A stretch of DNA of 64,000 nucleotides from JBBRZM01 sp963813635 (GTDB lineage Bacteria > Actinomycetota > Acidimicrobiia > IMCC26256 > JBBRZM01): positions 930,001 through 994,000 of the forward strand of contig CAWEZO010000007.1 in assembly GCA_963813635.1 (NCBI GenBank). The letters run 5' to 3'. Below, in pieces: positions 48,113-58,717 of this stretch. How positions within the stretch are numbered: the stretch's first letter is position 1; every line of letters starts with the position of its first letter. The position numbers and the translations under genes were made by a program. Below the pieces are notes generated by a model. It searched no databases. It worked only from the letters and a program-made list of their open reading frames with translations, and was not told where the DNA came from.

Positions 48113-49409
48113 GCGGCGCCGCCGAGCTCGTCGTGCGCGGCGGCAGCCCACTGCGCGGACGGTTGCAGACGCCCGGCGACAAAGGGATGTCGCACCGCGC
48201 GCTGCTGTTCGCGGCGATGGCCACGGGGTCGAGCCGCCTGACGAATGTCGCGAGCGGGGACGACGTCCGCCGCACGGCGCAGGCACTCGAGGATCTCGGC
48301 GTACCCCTCCACACTGACGGCAAGAACGCGATCACCATCGACGGGGCCGGCGTCGAGGGCATGCACGAGCCCGCCGGTGTCATCGATTGCGGAAACTCGG
48401 GCACGACGATCCGCATGCTCGCGGGGTTGCTTGCCGGCCGGCCGTTCCGGGCCGTGCTCAGCGGCGACGGCTCGCTGGTCACCCGACCCATGAAGCGGGT
48501 CGTCGACCCGTTGCGCGCTATGGGCGCGCAGATCGAGTGTCGCGGCGAGGGCGACGTCGCCCCGATGGAGATCCGTGGCGGCCATCTGGTCGGCGTGCGG
48601 TGCGAGCTGCCGGTCGCGAGCGCGCAAGTGAAGACGGCCGTCGTGCTCGCCGGGTTGCAAGCGACGGGCGACACCGTGGTGACCGAGCCGCTGCCGAGTC
48701 GCGATCACAGCGAGCGGATGCTGGCCGCACTCGGCGCGCCCGTCGAACGCGTGGACGCAACCACGCTTCGGGTACACCACGGCGCGCCCCGCCCATTCGA
48801 GCTCGAAGTGCCGGGCGACGCGTCGTCAGCAGCGTTCTTCGCGGTTGGGGCAGCTATCGCACCGGGGTCGTCGATCGTGCTCGAGGAGGTGGGTCTCAAC
48901 CCGACTCGCATCGCGTTTGTGGATGTGCTGCGCCGCATGGGCGCGCCGATCGAGGTGCACGAGACGGGCGAGCGGCTCGGTGAGCCGGTGGGGGAGCTCA
49001 CGGTCGAAGCGGCCCCGCTGCGCGCGCGACAGTGATCGAAGGGACCGAAGTGCCGTGGCTCATCGACGAGATCCCGGCCCTCGCGGTCGCGGCTGCGTTC
49101 GCGGAGGGCACCACCGAGATTCGCGACGCCGGCGAATTGCGGGTCAAGGAGAGCGACCGGATCGGCACGCTGCACGAGGAGCTGACGCAGATGGGGATCG
49201 AGGTTGTGGCCGCCGCCGATGGTCTCGCGATCCGGGGCGGCACTCCTCGCGCCGCGACGCTCAAGAGCCACGGTGACCACCGGATCGCGATGGCAGGTGC
49301 GATCGCCGGCCTTGGTATCGAGGGCGAGACGACGGTGCGCGGCTGGCGTGCGGTCGAGAGCTCGTATCCGGAGTTCGAGCGTGACCTCGCGACGCTGAGG
49401 GCAACGTGA
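48109..49409 (+). CDS. aroA: EPSP synthase (frameshifted)
   Basis: About 430 residues, 3-phosphoshikimate 1-carboxyvinyltransferase. It has GDKGMSHRALLFAAMATGSS, IDCGNSGTTIRMLAGLLAGR (the NSGTT motif), and PLPSRDHSERMLAALGAPVE. After a frame change near 49027 come WLIDEIPALAVAAAFAEGTT, ELRVKESDRIGTLHEEL and KSHGDHRIAMAGAIAG. It is essential for aromatic synthesis, so the break is likely an assembly error. The conserved Gly region reads GNSGTT as in typical class I enzymes. Confidence 0.95.
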
Positions 49410-49443
49410 GCCGGGCCCGTGCGACCGGGATCGCAGCACTTCG

Positions 49444-50112
49444 ATGACCGCCGTCACGGTGATCGCGATCGACGGCCCGTCCGGCTCGGGAAAGTCAACG
49501 GTGTCGCGAGGTGTCGGCGCCGCGCTCGGTTGGGCCGTGCTCGACACCGGAGCCATGTATCGGGCGGTCACGGTGGCGGCGCTCGATGCCGGCGTCGACT
49601 TGGACGACGAAGCGGCGACCGCGAAGATCGCGAGGGAGGTCACCGTGGAGGCCGACGCCGAGCGCGTGCTCCTCGACGGACGTGAGGTCACCGACGCGAT
49701 CCGAGGGCCCGAGGTGACAGCGGCCGTCTCCACGGTGGCCGCGCACCCGGCCGTGCGCGAGGCGCTCGTCGCCCGGCAGCGCGAGTGGATCGAGCGTCGA
49801 GGAGAGGGTGTCGTGGAGGGACGAGATATCGGCACGGTCGTGTTTCCCGACGCCGCGCTCAAAGTGTTCCTCACCGCCAGCAACGAGGAACGCGCGCGAC
49901 GGCGTCACCGTGACGAGGCGGCCGCCGAACGCGATCGAGCGGTCGGCGACATCGAAAGCGACATGGCCCGGCGTGACACGCACGACTCCCAGCGCAAGGC
50001 CTCGCCCTTGCGGGCTGCCGCGGGCGCCGTGATCGTCGACACGACCGCACGGCCCGTCGGTGACGTGGTCGACGATATCGTGCGACGCTTCCGAGGCGGA
50101 GGCCCGGCATGA
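49444..50112 (+). CDS. cmk: Cytidylate kinase
   Basis: 222 residues. The P-loop is VIAIDGPSGSGKSTVSRGVG, with LDTGAMYRAVTVAALDAGVD, VEGRDIGTVVFPDAALKVFL and the lid region ARRRHRDEAA. It phosphorylates CMP and dCMP. It is intact, 34 bases after aroA, and overlaps plsC by 4 bases. Confidence 0.95.
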   Translation: MTAVTVIAIDGPSGSGKSTVSRGVGAALGWAVLDTGAMYRAVTVAALDAGVDLDDEAATAKIAREVTVEADAERVLLDGREVTDAIRGPEVTAAVSTVAAHPAVREALVARQREWIERRGEGVVEGRDIGTVVFPDAALKVFLTASNEERARRRHRDEAAAERDRAVGDIESDMARRDTHDSQRKASPLRAAAGAVIVDTTARPVGDVVDDIVRRFRGGGPA

Positions 50113-50732
50113 TCTTCTACCGGTTTGCCCACGCTGTCGTCTGGGGCGTGTGCAAGATGTGCTTCCGGGTGAAGATCATCGGCAAAGCGCGCGTACCGAA
50201 ACAGGGCGCGTTCGTCGCGGCGCCATCGCATCGTTCGTACGTCGACACCCCGTTTTGCGCATTCATCGCCCGCCGCCGGATCCGTTTCATGGGGAAACAG
50301 GAGCTCTTCCGCAACAAGTTCGTTGCCTGGCTCTTCGGCACACTCGGTGCCTTTCCCGTCGCGCGGGGCACCGTCGACCGCAGCGCACTCCGCGAGGCGA
50401 GAGCGTTGCTCGAGCGCGGCGAGCCGCTCGCGATCTTTCCCGAGGGCACGCGCCGGACGGGTCCGGTGATCGGCGAGCTGTTCGAAGGCGCGGCATACCT
50501 GGCGACGAAGGCGGGCGTGCCGATCGTGCCGGTCGGCATCGGCGGCAGCGAGGAGATCCTGGCGCGAGGCGCGAAGTTTCCGAGATTCAAACGCGTGGTC
50601 GTCGTGGTCGGGGAGCCGATCCAACCACTCGCGCGTGGCGCGAGCCGTGTCGAGATCGCCGCGCTCACGGAACGACTCCACGGCGAGATCCAGGAGCTGT
50701 TCGACGAAGCGCAGGCACTCGCGCACGCCTGA
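50109..50732 (+). CDS. plsC: 1-acyl-glycerol-3-phosphate acyltransferase
   Basis: 207 residues. The catalytic HX4D motif is in AAPSHRSYVDTPFCAF, and the substrate motif is LAIFPEGTRRTGPVIGELFE. The N-terminal hydrophobic helix (YRFAHAVVWGVCKMCFRVKI) anchors it to the membrane. It makes phosphatidic acid. It sits after cmk, as in many Actinobacteria where der follows soon after. Confidence 0.93.
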   Translation: MIFYRFAHAVVWGVCKMCFRVKIIGKARVPKQGAFVAAPSHRSYVDTPFCAFIARRRIRFMGKQELFRNKFVAWLFGTLGAFPVARGTVDRSALREARALLERGEPLAIFPEGTRRTGPVIGELFEGAAYLATKAGVPIVPVGIGGSEEILARGAKFPRFKRVVVVVGEPIQPLARGASRVEIAALTERLHGEIQELFDEAQALAHA

Positions 50733-50753
50733 GCCGCTCAGGTCCGGTGTGCT

Positions 50754-51821
50754 TCAGTCGGTGAGGCCCGCGAGCACGTCGGACGCATCGACGGAGCGGT
50801 CATCGCGAAACGGGCCGCCCTGCCCGCGCGCGGCCTGCGGGTCGCCGCCGAATGCGAACGCGGTGAGCGCGTCGAGTGCCGGCATCAGCTCCCGCAGCTC
50901 GCGCGGCGGCGGGAAGTACTCGTCTTCACCGGTCACGAACACCGGCTGCACACCCTCGACGGGCGCGAGCTTCGCGATGACCGCTTGCACGAGGTCCTCG
51001 GGCGCACTGGCCCCGGCCGTGACGCCGACGACCTCCGCGTCGCCGAGCAACTCGAGGTCGAGCTCCTCGGGGCCGTCGACGCGCACCACGACCTCGCTGC
51101 CGGCTTCGCGAGCCACTTTGGTGAGCGCGATGGTGTTGGACGAGTTGGCGCTGCCGATCACGACGAGCGCGTCGGCGTCGCGGGCGACGGCGACGAGCGC
51201 AGCTTGCCGGTTGGTGGTGGCGAAGCACAGGTCGTTGCGAGCGGCCGTCCACAGGTCGGGAAACTCGACTCGCGTCCTGTCCATGATCCCTTCCCATTCG
51301 TGCAGCGAGAGCGTGGTCTGGGCGAGCAACGCCACTTTCGACGGATCCTCGATGTCGGGCAGCGCTCGCCCGAGGTCGGCCTCGGTCTCGACCAACCGGA
51401 TGGCGTCTGGCGCCACCGCCAGGGTGCCGACGGCCTCGTCGTGGCCGGCATGCCCGACGTACAGGATCGTGAAGCCCTTCGCCGCGCGCACCTTGGCCTC
51501 ATGATGCACTTTGGTGACGAGCGGACATACGGCGTTGACGACGAACCGATCGTGGTCCCGAGCGGCGCTGACGACCTCGGGCGCCGAGCCGTGCGCGGAC
51601 AGCATGAGCGGCGCGCCCGCGGGCACGTCGTCGATGTCGTCCACGAACACGACGCCGAGCTCGCGGAAGCGGTCGACGACGAGCCGGTTGTGCACGATCT
51701 CGTGGTAGCAGTACACGGGCGGCTCGAACACCCGCACCATCCATGCGAGCGCCTTGATCGCCATCTCCACGCCGGCGCAAAAGCCACGCGGCTCGGCGAG
51801 CAGTACCTTGCGAACCGACAT
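50754..51821 (-). CDS. ispH: 4-hydroxy-3-methylbut-2-enyl diphosphate reductase
   Basis: 355 residues, last enzyme of the MEP isoprenoid pathway. It starts VRKVLLAEPRGFCAGVEMAI with the first [4Fe-4S] Cys in GFCAGV. The second and third are in VNAVCPLVTKVH and RNDLCFATTNRQ. It also has HEIVHNR and LMLSAHGSAPEV. The usual VVIGSANSSNTIALTKVA and GVTAGASAPEDLV blocks are intact. ATG 51821 is preferred to the one 12 codons upstream. It is divergent from the DUF512 gene. Confidence 0.96.
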   Translation of the reverse strand: MSVRKVLLAEPRGFCAGVEMAIKALAWMVRVFEPPVYCYHEIVHNRLVVDRFRELGVVFVDDIDDVPAGAPLMLSAHGSAPEVVSAARDHDRFVVNAVCPLVTKVHHEAKVRAAKGFTILYVGHAGHDEAVGTLAVAPDAIRLVETEADLGRALPDIEDPSKVALLAQTTLSLHEWEGIMDRTRVEFPDLWTAARNDLCFATTNRQAALVAVARDADALVVIGSANSSNTIALTKVAREAGSEVVVRVDGPEELDLELLGDAEVVGVTAGASAPEDLVQAVIAKLAPVEGVQPVFVTGEDEYFPPPRELRELMPALDALTAFAFGGDPQAARGQGGPFRDDRSVDASDVLAGLTD

Positions 51822-51892
51822 CGCCTGCGAGGGTAGTAGCGGTCGAAGGCCCGGCACGAAGGGTCCGCTATCGGGTCACGTACAATCCGGCC

Positions 51893-53272
51893 ATGCCTCC
51901 CGCACGAGTTCTTGCTGTCGCGCCCGGGTCGCCGGCCGACACGGCCGGCCTCCTGGCCGGCGACGAGATGCTCGCGGTCAACGGCGAGGATCTGCGCGAC
52001 GTCATCCGGTACCAGGTGCAGGCCGACGAGGCGGTCGTCGAGATCGAGCTACGGCGAGGTGGCCTCGAGCGGCTCGTGGTGGTGCAGAAGACCGCGGGCG
52101 CGCCATTGGGCGTCGAGCTGTCGAGTGCCGTGTTCGACCAGGTGCGCACGTGCGACAACCACTGCCCGTTCTGCTTCATCTACCAGCTCCCCAAGGGCAT
52201 GCGCCGCAGCCTCTACGTCAAGGACGACGACTACCGGCTGTCCTTTCTCTACGGCAACTTCACCACGCTCACCCGTTTCACCGAAGCCGACCTCGAACGT
52301 GTCATCACCGAGGGGCTGAGCCCGATCTACGTCAGCATCCACGCCACCGACCCCGAGGTGCGCGCCCGGCTCCTTCGTAACCGGCGCGGTGCCACGAGCC
52401 TGCGCTGGCTCGGGGCGTTGCTCGACGCCGGCATCGAGGTACACGGCCAGGTCGTGGTGTGTCCGGGCATCAATGACCGTGACGTGCTCGACGACACGCT
52501 GCTCGGCGTCCTCGATCGGTTCCCCCGACTGGCGACGCTCGGTGTCGTTCCCCTCGGTGTGAGCGCGCACTCCACCGAGCCGGAGCTTCGTGAGCACAGC
52601 GCGGCCGACGCCGCCCACGTCATCGACACCGTCGAGCACTGGCAGCAGCTGTTCCTCGACGCGCTCGGGCGCCGGGTCGTGTTCGCGGCAGACGAGTACT
52701 ACCTCTTGGCCGGCCGTGCCTTCCCGCCCGCCGACGCGTACGAAGACTTCGCGCAACACGAGAACGGCATCGGCATGGCGCGCACCTTCGAGACCGAGGT
52801 GCAGCGCGCCCTCGTCGGCGCGCCCGTTGCCGGCGTGGGTGCACGCGCAGGGTTCTTCGCCTGGGTCGACGGTGCACCGGCCGAGGGATACCGCGCCGAT
52901 CGCACCAACGGCGACACGCTCGCGGTCCGCCCCATCTCGCGGGAGCAGCCGGTCGCGCTCATCACTGGCGAGTACGGCGCCAGGGTGCTCGAGCCGCTCC
53001 TTCCCGCGCTCCAGCGCGTCGCCGGGGCGCCGGTGCGGGTGCTCCCGGTCGCGAACAGCTTCTTCGGCGGCAATATCGCCGTGACCGGACTGCTCACCGG
53101 CGCCGACCTGTCTCTGGCCCTCGAGCACGAGCCCGCGGACCATCGCTACGTGCTCCCCGACGTCGCGCTCTCCAACGGCCGGTTTCTCGACGGTGTCGGG
53201 GTTGACGATCTGGCCCGGCCGGTCGAGGTCGTCGGCACCGACGGCGGGTCGCTCGTCGCGTCGCTGCGATGA
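51893..53272 (+). CDS. DUF512 / radical-SAM-like PDZ protein
   Basis: 459 residues. A PDZ-like domain (VLAVAPGSPADTAGLLAGDE) precedes an iron-sulfur-type segment RTCDNHCPFCFIYQLPKGMR (Cx3Cx2C) typical of radical-SAM barrels, then YLSFLYGNFTTLT-like DYRLSFLYGNFTTLTRF and PIYVSIHATDPEVRARLLRN. The C-terminal DUF512 includes FFGGNIAVTGLLTGADL. The family is broadly conserved next to der and is proposed to be an FeS-associated protein; its reaction is not known. It overlaps der by 4 bases. Confidence 0.9.
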   Translation: MPPARVLAVAPGSPADTAGLLAGDEMLAVNGEDLRDVIRYQVQADEAVVEIELRRGGLERLVVVQKTAGAPLGVELSSAVFDQVRTCDNHCPFCFIYQLPKGMRRSLYVKDDDYRLSFLYGNFTTLTRFTEADLERVITEGLSPIYVSIHATDPEVRARLLRNRRGATSLRWLGALLDAGIEVHGQVVVCPGINDRDVLDDTLLGVLDRFPRLATLGVVPLGVSAHSTEPELREHSAADAAHVIDTVEHWQQLFLDALGRRVVFAADEYYLLAGRAFPPADAYEDFAQHENGIGMARTFETEVQRALVGAPVAGVGARAGFFAWVDGAPAEGYRADRTNGDTLAVRPISREQPVALITGEYGARVLEPLLPALQRVAGAPVRVLPVANSFFGGNIAVTGLLTGADLSLALEHEPADHRYVLPDVALSNGRFLDGVGVDDLARPVEVVGTDGGSLVASLR

Positions 53273-54621
53273 GCGAGCCGGTCGTCGCGATCGTCGGCCG
53301 GCCCAACGTCGGCAAGTCGACGCTCGCGAATCGCATCATTGGTCGCCGCGAGGCGATCGTGCAGGAGCGACCCGGCGTGACGCGCGACCGCAAGGAGCTC
53401 TCGGCCGAGTGGCAAGGCCGGCGGTTCCGGGTGGTCGACACCGGCGGGTGGCTCTCGCCCGAGGTCAACACCGACGACCCGTCCGCGCTCACCCGCCAGG
53501 TCAGCAAGCAGGCCGAGCGTGCGATCGCCGAGGCCGACGTGCTCGTGCTCGTGGTCGACGTCACCGTGGGGATCACCGAAGAGGACGCCCAGGTGGCCAG
53601 GATCCTGCAACGCGCCGGCAAGCCGGTGGTCGTCGCTGCCAACAAGGTCGACGACGAGAGCCGCGAGGTCGACGCCTGGGCGTTTTCCCGCCTCGGCCTC
53701 GGTGCCCCGCACGTGACATCCGCGATTCACGGACGGGGGAGCGGCGATCTGCTCGACGCGGTCGTCGGGGCGCTGCCGCCGGCGACGGGTGATGACACGC
53801 TCGGGGAAGCCGAAGCTGCGGCCGAAGATCCTGCGGATCACATCTTCTCGGTCGCGATCGTCGGGCGTCCCAACGTCGGCAAGTCGACGCTGTTCAACCG
53901 CCTCGTCGGTGATGACCGGGCGGTGGTGCACGACCTGCCGGGCACGACTCGCGACTCCATCGACACGATCGCGCAGACCGAAGACGGGCCGCTGCGCTTC
54001 ATCGACACGGCCGGCATGCGCCGCCGCTCACGGGTCGATGAGCCGACCGAGTTCTACAGCGTGGTGCGGGCATTGCAGGCCGTCGACAAGGCGGACGCCG
54101 CACTGTTCGTCATCGATGCGACCGAGGGGATCACGCACCAGGATCAGCGGCTGGGCGAACGAGTTGATGCCGCGGGCACCGCGACGGTCATCGTGCTGAA
54201 CAAGTGGGACCAAATCGACACGGAGAAGCGCAAGGACGTGCTGATCGACGTGGCCGACCGGCTCGCCTTCCTCTCGTACGCCCCCGTCCTCAAGGTGTCG
54301 GCGCTCACCGGTCGCAACACCCGATACGTGTTGCCCACGCTCCGCCAGGCGGAGGAGGCGTATCACCGACGGGTGCCGACCGCGGCGCTCAACCGCCTGA
54401 TCCAAGAGGCGCAGGCGCAGCATCCGCCGCCCGCCGGCAAACGGCACCGGCCCCGGGTCCTGTATGCCACGCAAGGGGCGAGCGACCCTCCGACCTTCAC
54501 GCTCTTTGCCTCGCACACGCTGCCGGCAACGTATCTCCGCTACCTCGAACGCCGGATTCGCGAGGCATTCGAGCTCGGTCCGACGCCGATCAAGCTCCGG
54601 GTGCGGCGCCGCACCTCCTGA
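53269..54621 (+). CDS. der: Ribosome-assembly GTPase Der (EngA)
   Basis: 450 residues with two tandem GTPase domains. G1 is VVAIVGRPNVGKSTLANRII and, for domain two, VAIVGRPNVGKSTLFNRLVG. The G3 motifs are VVDTGGWL and FIDTAGMRRRSRVDEP, and the G4 motifs are ANKVDD and LNKWDQIDTEK. The KH-like C-terminal domain ends RYLERRIREAFELGPTPIKL. It assists 50S assembly. Intact. Confidence 0.97.
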   Translation: MSEPVVAIVGRPNVGKSTLANRIIGRREAIVQERPGVTRDRKELSAEWQGRRFRVVDTGGWLSPEVNTDDPSALTRQVSKQAERAIAEADVLVLVVDVTVGITEEDAQVARILQRAGKPVVVAANKVDDESREVDAWAFSRLGLGAPHVTSAIHGRGSGDLLDAVVGALPPATGDDTLGEAEAAAEDPADHIFSVAIVGRPNVGKSTLFNRLVGDDRAVVHDLPGTTRDSIDTIAQTEDGPLRFIDTAGMRRRSRVDEPTEFYSVVRALQAVDKADAALFVIDATEGITHQDQRLGERVDAAGTATVIVLNKWDQIDTEKRKDVLIDVADRLAFLSYAPVLKVSALTGRNTRYVLPTLRQAEEAYHRRVPTAALNRLIQEAQAQHPPPAGKRHRPRVLYATQGASDPPTFTLFASHTLPATYLRYLERRIREAFELGPTPIKLRVRRRTS

Positions 54622-54748
54622 AGACGCTCCGCGCAATGCCCGGCGCGCTCGCCGGGCGGGGATGCGATTCAAGTCAAGCGGGCTCTTTGGTCGATATACG
54701 GCTGACGGAGTGAATCGCAGATTTGCCGGATCGGCGCCTGGAGCGAAG

Positions 54749-55334
54749 ATGTCCAACGGGGGCCAGAAGCGATCAGAGCACCGCGGACGCTCGGAGCGCG
54801 GCGCAGCCCTCGTGGAGACCGCGATCATCCTGCCGCTCATCATCCTGATCACGTTCGGCATGATCGAGTTCTCGATGGCGTATCGGGACGCGTCATCGGT
54901 CGCCGATGCGGCGCGTGCCGGTGCCCGCACCGGCTCCGCCCAGGCCCGCAACGCCAATTTCGCGATCAACGCTGCGAACGCGGTCGGATCCGTGCTCCAG
55001 GGCGACGTGCCCTCTGACTCGCCGATCGAAGTCTGGATCTACAAGGCCAACACCAACGGCTATCCGGGCGGCGGCACGGACTTCAGCTCGTGCACAACCA
55101 ACTGCATCAGTTACCAGTGGGACGCGGCAACGAAGACGTTCAAGACCTCGACGCCGGGCGGCAGTGGCTGGGTCGCGGCGACCCACAACGTGTGCTACGG
55201 AGCCGTTCGACCAAATCGGCGTCTTCGTGCGGATCAATCACAAGTACATGACGACGTTCTTCGGGTCGAACGTCGTGCTGACCGATCACAGCGTGTTCCG
55301 CTTCGAGCCGGTGCCGAGCGCGACATGCTCGTGA
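54749..55334 (+). CDS. TadE-like pseudopilin/secreted protein (frameshifted)
   Basis: About 195 residues. The basic N-terminus is followed by the TadE hydrophobic helix ALVETAIILPLIILITFGMI with the E-F motif (EFSMAYRD) and DAARAGARTGSAQARN, typical of Flp-pilus-type minor pilins. After a frame change near 55205 it ends IGVFVRINHKYMTTFFGSNV. It is probably exported and membrane anchored. No tadA/tadB/tadC genes are present in this window, so the export system lies elsewhere. Confidence 0.8.
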
Positions 55335-57131
55335 CCGGGAGTCGCCGTCGACCGCCCGCGCCGCGCGCACGCGACAACTCCGAACACGGCTTCATCCTCG
55401 TCTGGTTCGCCTTCATGCTGATCGCGCTGTTGAGCGTCACGGCGCTTGCGATCGAGTCCAACCATTGGGCGCACGAAAGCAGGCGAGTCCAGAAGGCGGC
55501 GGACGCGGCGGCGCTCGGCGGATCGGTATTCATGCCGCAGAACCTCGGCAACATCGCGTACACGACGGCACGCGAGCTCGCGACGAAGAACGGGTTCACT
55601 GACGGCGTGAACGGTGTGTCGGTGACCGTCAGCCCGGGTGCGCGATCGAACCAGCTGAAGGTGGTGATCAGCGAGCCGGTCACCAATCTGTTCGGCGCGA
55701 TCGCGGGCTACCCGACGACAACTGTGGCCAAACACGCGGTTGCCGAATACGAACGGCCCGTCGCGCTCGGGAGCCCGACGAACCAGTTCGGCAACGATCC
55801 GACGATCGTACCGGCGCCGTTGCACGGCACGCCGACGTATCCCGACCTCTGGGCGAATGTCGCCGGCCCGAAGTCGGAGAAGAACAAGGGCGACGCGACG
55901 CTGGCAAACGTGTGCAGCGCGCCCGGCGACCATCCGGACAACTGCTCGAACAGCAGCGCCGGACCCAACACGGATTACAACCCGAAGGGCTACTACTACA
56001 CGATCGACGTGGGCCCGGCGGCGTCGACGCCTCTCGTCGTGCAGGTGTTCGATCCCGCATTCGTGCATGTGGGCGACAACTGCGGCGACGACAGCGATCC
56101 CGCCGGCGGCTCCCGAGCAGCAATCTTTCAGATGCGTGGGCAGCTCCCGGCCAACTTCAACACGGGCTTCCCGATGACCGCGGCCGACATCGTCACTGCG
56201 CTATAGCCCCTTGAGCACGAGCCTGTTCTGCACCGGTGACAACGCGTTCCTCGGGAATACCGAAGGCAAGGCGTCGGGCACGCTCGTGGTGCCGTGGACG
56301 ACCTACAGGGTGCTCGGACCCGACGACACGCCGGCCGATCCGACCAACAACCCCCCGGTCGCGGGCTGCCCCGCGATCGACTTCCCGGGCACCGCGGGCA
56401 ACCTGAACACGCTTCTGACCTCCACGACTCCGATCGCCGGCGCGCCGGCCACGCTCGTGAAGTACTTCCGCCAGTGGTATTCGATCTGCACGGTGGCCAA
56501 CCCGACCGAAGGCGCGTACTTCTTGCAAGTGCAGACCGCGACCAAGGCGAACGGGAATGCCGCCCCTGCCGGCGGTGGGCACAACCGGTTCTCGATCCGG
56601 GCGGGGTTGGGCGGAAGCTACGTGACCGGCAACGTCAAGGTCTCCGGCCAGGACAAGATGTCCATCTACGCAAACGCGCCGTCGGCCGTCCCGACCTTCT
56701 ATCTCGCGCGGGTGCTGCCGGGTGCAAAGGGGCGCGTGCTGGTGCTGAGCTTCTTCGACATCGGTGACGCGGACGGAAGCAACAGCCTGCAGATCCAGCC
56801 ACCCCCCGACGCAACAACGCTTGCGGGACCAATCACCAACTGGGCCGGCTGCATGTACACGCCGCCGCCGGGCAATATCGTCGGTCCACCATGGGGGGCG
56901 TTCGTGGCGACACCGGGCTCGTCCACCTGCACGATCACCGGAGTCACGCGGACGTCCTTCGACCGCCAGTGGGTACAGGTGCGGATCCCCATACCCGACG
57001 ACTACACGTGCGCGTACCTCGACCCCCTCGGTTGCTGGTCCAAGATCAAGTTCACCTTCACGAGCAATGTCACCGACACCACCACATGGGAGGCGTACGT
57101 CGAAGGCGACCCCGTGCGCCTGATCGAATAG
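55325..57131 (+). CDS. TadG/Tad-domain secreted protein (frameshifted)
   Basis: About 602 residues if the frames are joined. The N-terminus has a Tad helix (GFILVWFAFMLIALLSVTAL then AIESNHWAHESRRVQKAADA and AALGGSVFMPQ), the classical TadE/TadG-like start. A stop near 56204 is followed in another frame by TSLFCTGDNAFLGNTEGK and a long beta-rich extracellular part with paired cysteines (SICTVANPTEG, WAGCMYTPPPG, CAYLDPLGCW). I read it as one protein with a frameshift. It overlaps the tadE stop by 10 bases, so the two are coupled. Confidence 0.75.
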
Positions 57132-57172
57132 CGGGTGCCGGTGCCGCCGGCGCACCCGCCTAACCTGACAGC

Positions 57173-58702
57173 GTGACCGAGAAGGATGTGCGGGCCCGGC
57201 TCGAGCGGGCCCGACAGGGCAACCTCGAACGCGACGACGGCAAGCTCGAGCGCCAAGGCAAGCTCTTCGTGCGCGACCGGCTCGCGCTCCTGCTCGATCC
57301 CGACTCGTTCGCGGAAGACGGGTTGCTGGCCAACGCGCTCGCGGACGATCTCCCCGCGGATGGGGTGGTCACGGGTGTCGGCACGATCGACGGCCGGCCC
57401 GTCTGCGTGATCGCCAACGACCCCACCGTGAAGGCCGGCTCCTGGGGCGCGCGCACCGTCGAGAAGATCGTGCGACTCACCGAGCACGCGCTCCGCCACG
57501 AGCTTCCGGTCGTGTACCTCGTCGACTCGGCCGGCGCGCGCATCACCGACCAGGTGGAGCTGTTCCCGGGCCGGCGCGGCGCCGGCCGCATCTTCGCCAA
57601 CCAGGTACGGCTGTCGGGACGCGTCCCGCAAGTGTGCTGTCTCTTCGGTCCGTCCGCCGCCGGCGGCGCGTACATCCCCGCCTTCTGCGACGCGGTGTTC
57701 ATGGTCGAGGGCAACGCCTCGATGTACCTCGGGTCGCCGCGCATGGCCGCGGAGGTGATCGGCGAGCACGTGTCACTCGAGGAGATGGGCGGCGCCCGCA
57801 TGCACGCGACCGTGAGCGGCTGTGGCGACAATCTCGTGGTCGACGACGAGGCGGCGATCGCGGCCGCGCGCCGGTGGCTCTCGTACCTGCCCACCAACTG
57901 GCGCGCACGACCGGCTGCGGTGCCGGCGAGCGCTCCTCGCGCCGGCGCGCGGGCGATCGGTGACATCGTGCCGATCGAGGAGCGCCGGGCCTACGACATG
58001 CACCAGGTGCTCGACGCGCTCGTCGACGACGACAGCTTCTTCGAGATCAAGCCGCTGTTCGCGAAGGAGCTGGTCATCGGCTTCGCCCGGCTCGCGGGCG
58101 AGGTCGTCGGCATCGTCGCCAACAACCCGATGCATCTCGGTGGCGTGCTCTTCGTCGACTCTGCCGACAAGGCGGCGCGCTTCATCTGGTACTGCGACGC
58201 GTTCAACGTGCCACTGCTGTTCCTGGCCGACGTCCCCGGCTTCATGATCGGATCGCAGGTGGAGCGCGAGGGAATCATCCGCCACGGCGCCAAGATGATC
58301 AGCGCGGTCACCGAAGCGACGGTGCCGAAGATCTCCGTGATCGTGCGCAAGGCGTACGGTGCCGGTCTCTACGCGATGTGCGGTCCGGCATTCGATCCCG
58401 ACGCGTGTCTCGCGCTGCCGAGCGCGCAGATCGCGGTGATGGGCCCGGAGCCGGCCGTCAACGCGGTCTTCTACAACAAGATCCAGGCGATCGACGATCC
58501 CGACGAGCGCGCCGCGTACGTGGCCGAGCGGCGTTCCGAATACGAGGAGAACGTCGACATCGTGCACCTCGCGGCCGAGCTGGTGGTCGACGCGGTCGTG
58601 CCGCCCGAGGATCTGCGTGACGAGCTGGTGCGCCGGTTCGCGCTCGCACGCTCGCGGCAGCGCGAGACGTTTCCGCGTCATCACGGCGTGCCACCGGTCT
58701 GA
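57173..58702 (+). CDS. Acyl-CoA carboxylase carboxyltransferase subunit beta
   Basis: 509 residues from GTG 57173. The carboxyltransferase N-domain has PVVYLVDSAGARITDQVELF then FPGRRGAGRIFANQVRLSG, QVCCLFGPSAAGGAYIPAFC (acyl-CoA oxyanion hole). The C-domain has PLLFLADVPGFMIGSQVERE and KAYGAGLYAMCGPAFDPDAC. The family carboxylates propionyl-, methylcrotonyl- or similar CoA esters with a biotinylated alpha subunit, which is not encoded here. It is intact. Confidence 0.94.
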   Translation: MTEKDVRARLERARQGNLERDDGKLERQGKLFVRDRLALLLDPDSFAEDGLLANALADDLPADGVVTGVGTIDGRPVCVIANDPTVKAGSWGARTVEKIVRLTEHALRHELPVVYLVDSAGARITDQVELFPGRRGAGRIFANQVRLSGRVPQVCCLFGPSAAGGAYIPAFCDAVFMVEGNASMYLGSPRMAAEVIGEHVSLEEMGGARMHATVSGCGDNLVVDDEAAIAAARRWLSYLPTNWRARPAAVPASAPRAGARAIGDIVPIEERRAYDMHQVLDALVDDDSFFEIKPLFAKELVIGFARLAGEVVGIVANNPMHLGGVLFVDSADKAARFIWYCDAFNVPLLFLADVPGFMIGSQVEREGIIRHGAKMISAVTEATVPKISVIVRKAYGAGLYAMCGPAFDPDACLALPSAQIAVMGPEPAVNAVFYNKIQAIDDPDERAAYVAERRSEYEENVDIVHLAAELVVDAVVPPEDLRDELVRRFALARSRQRETFPRHHGVPPV

Positions 58703-58717
58703 TCGGCGGTCGTTGCG

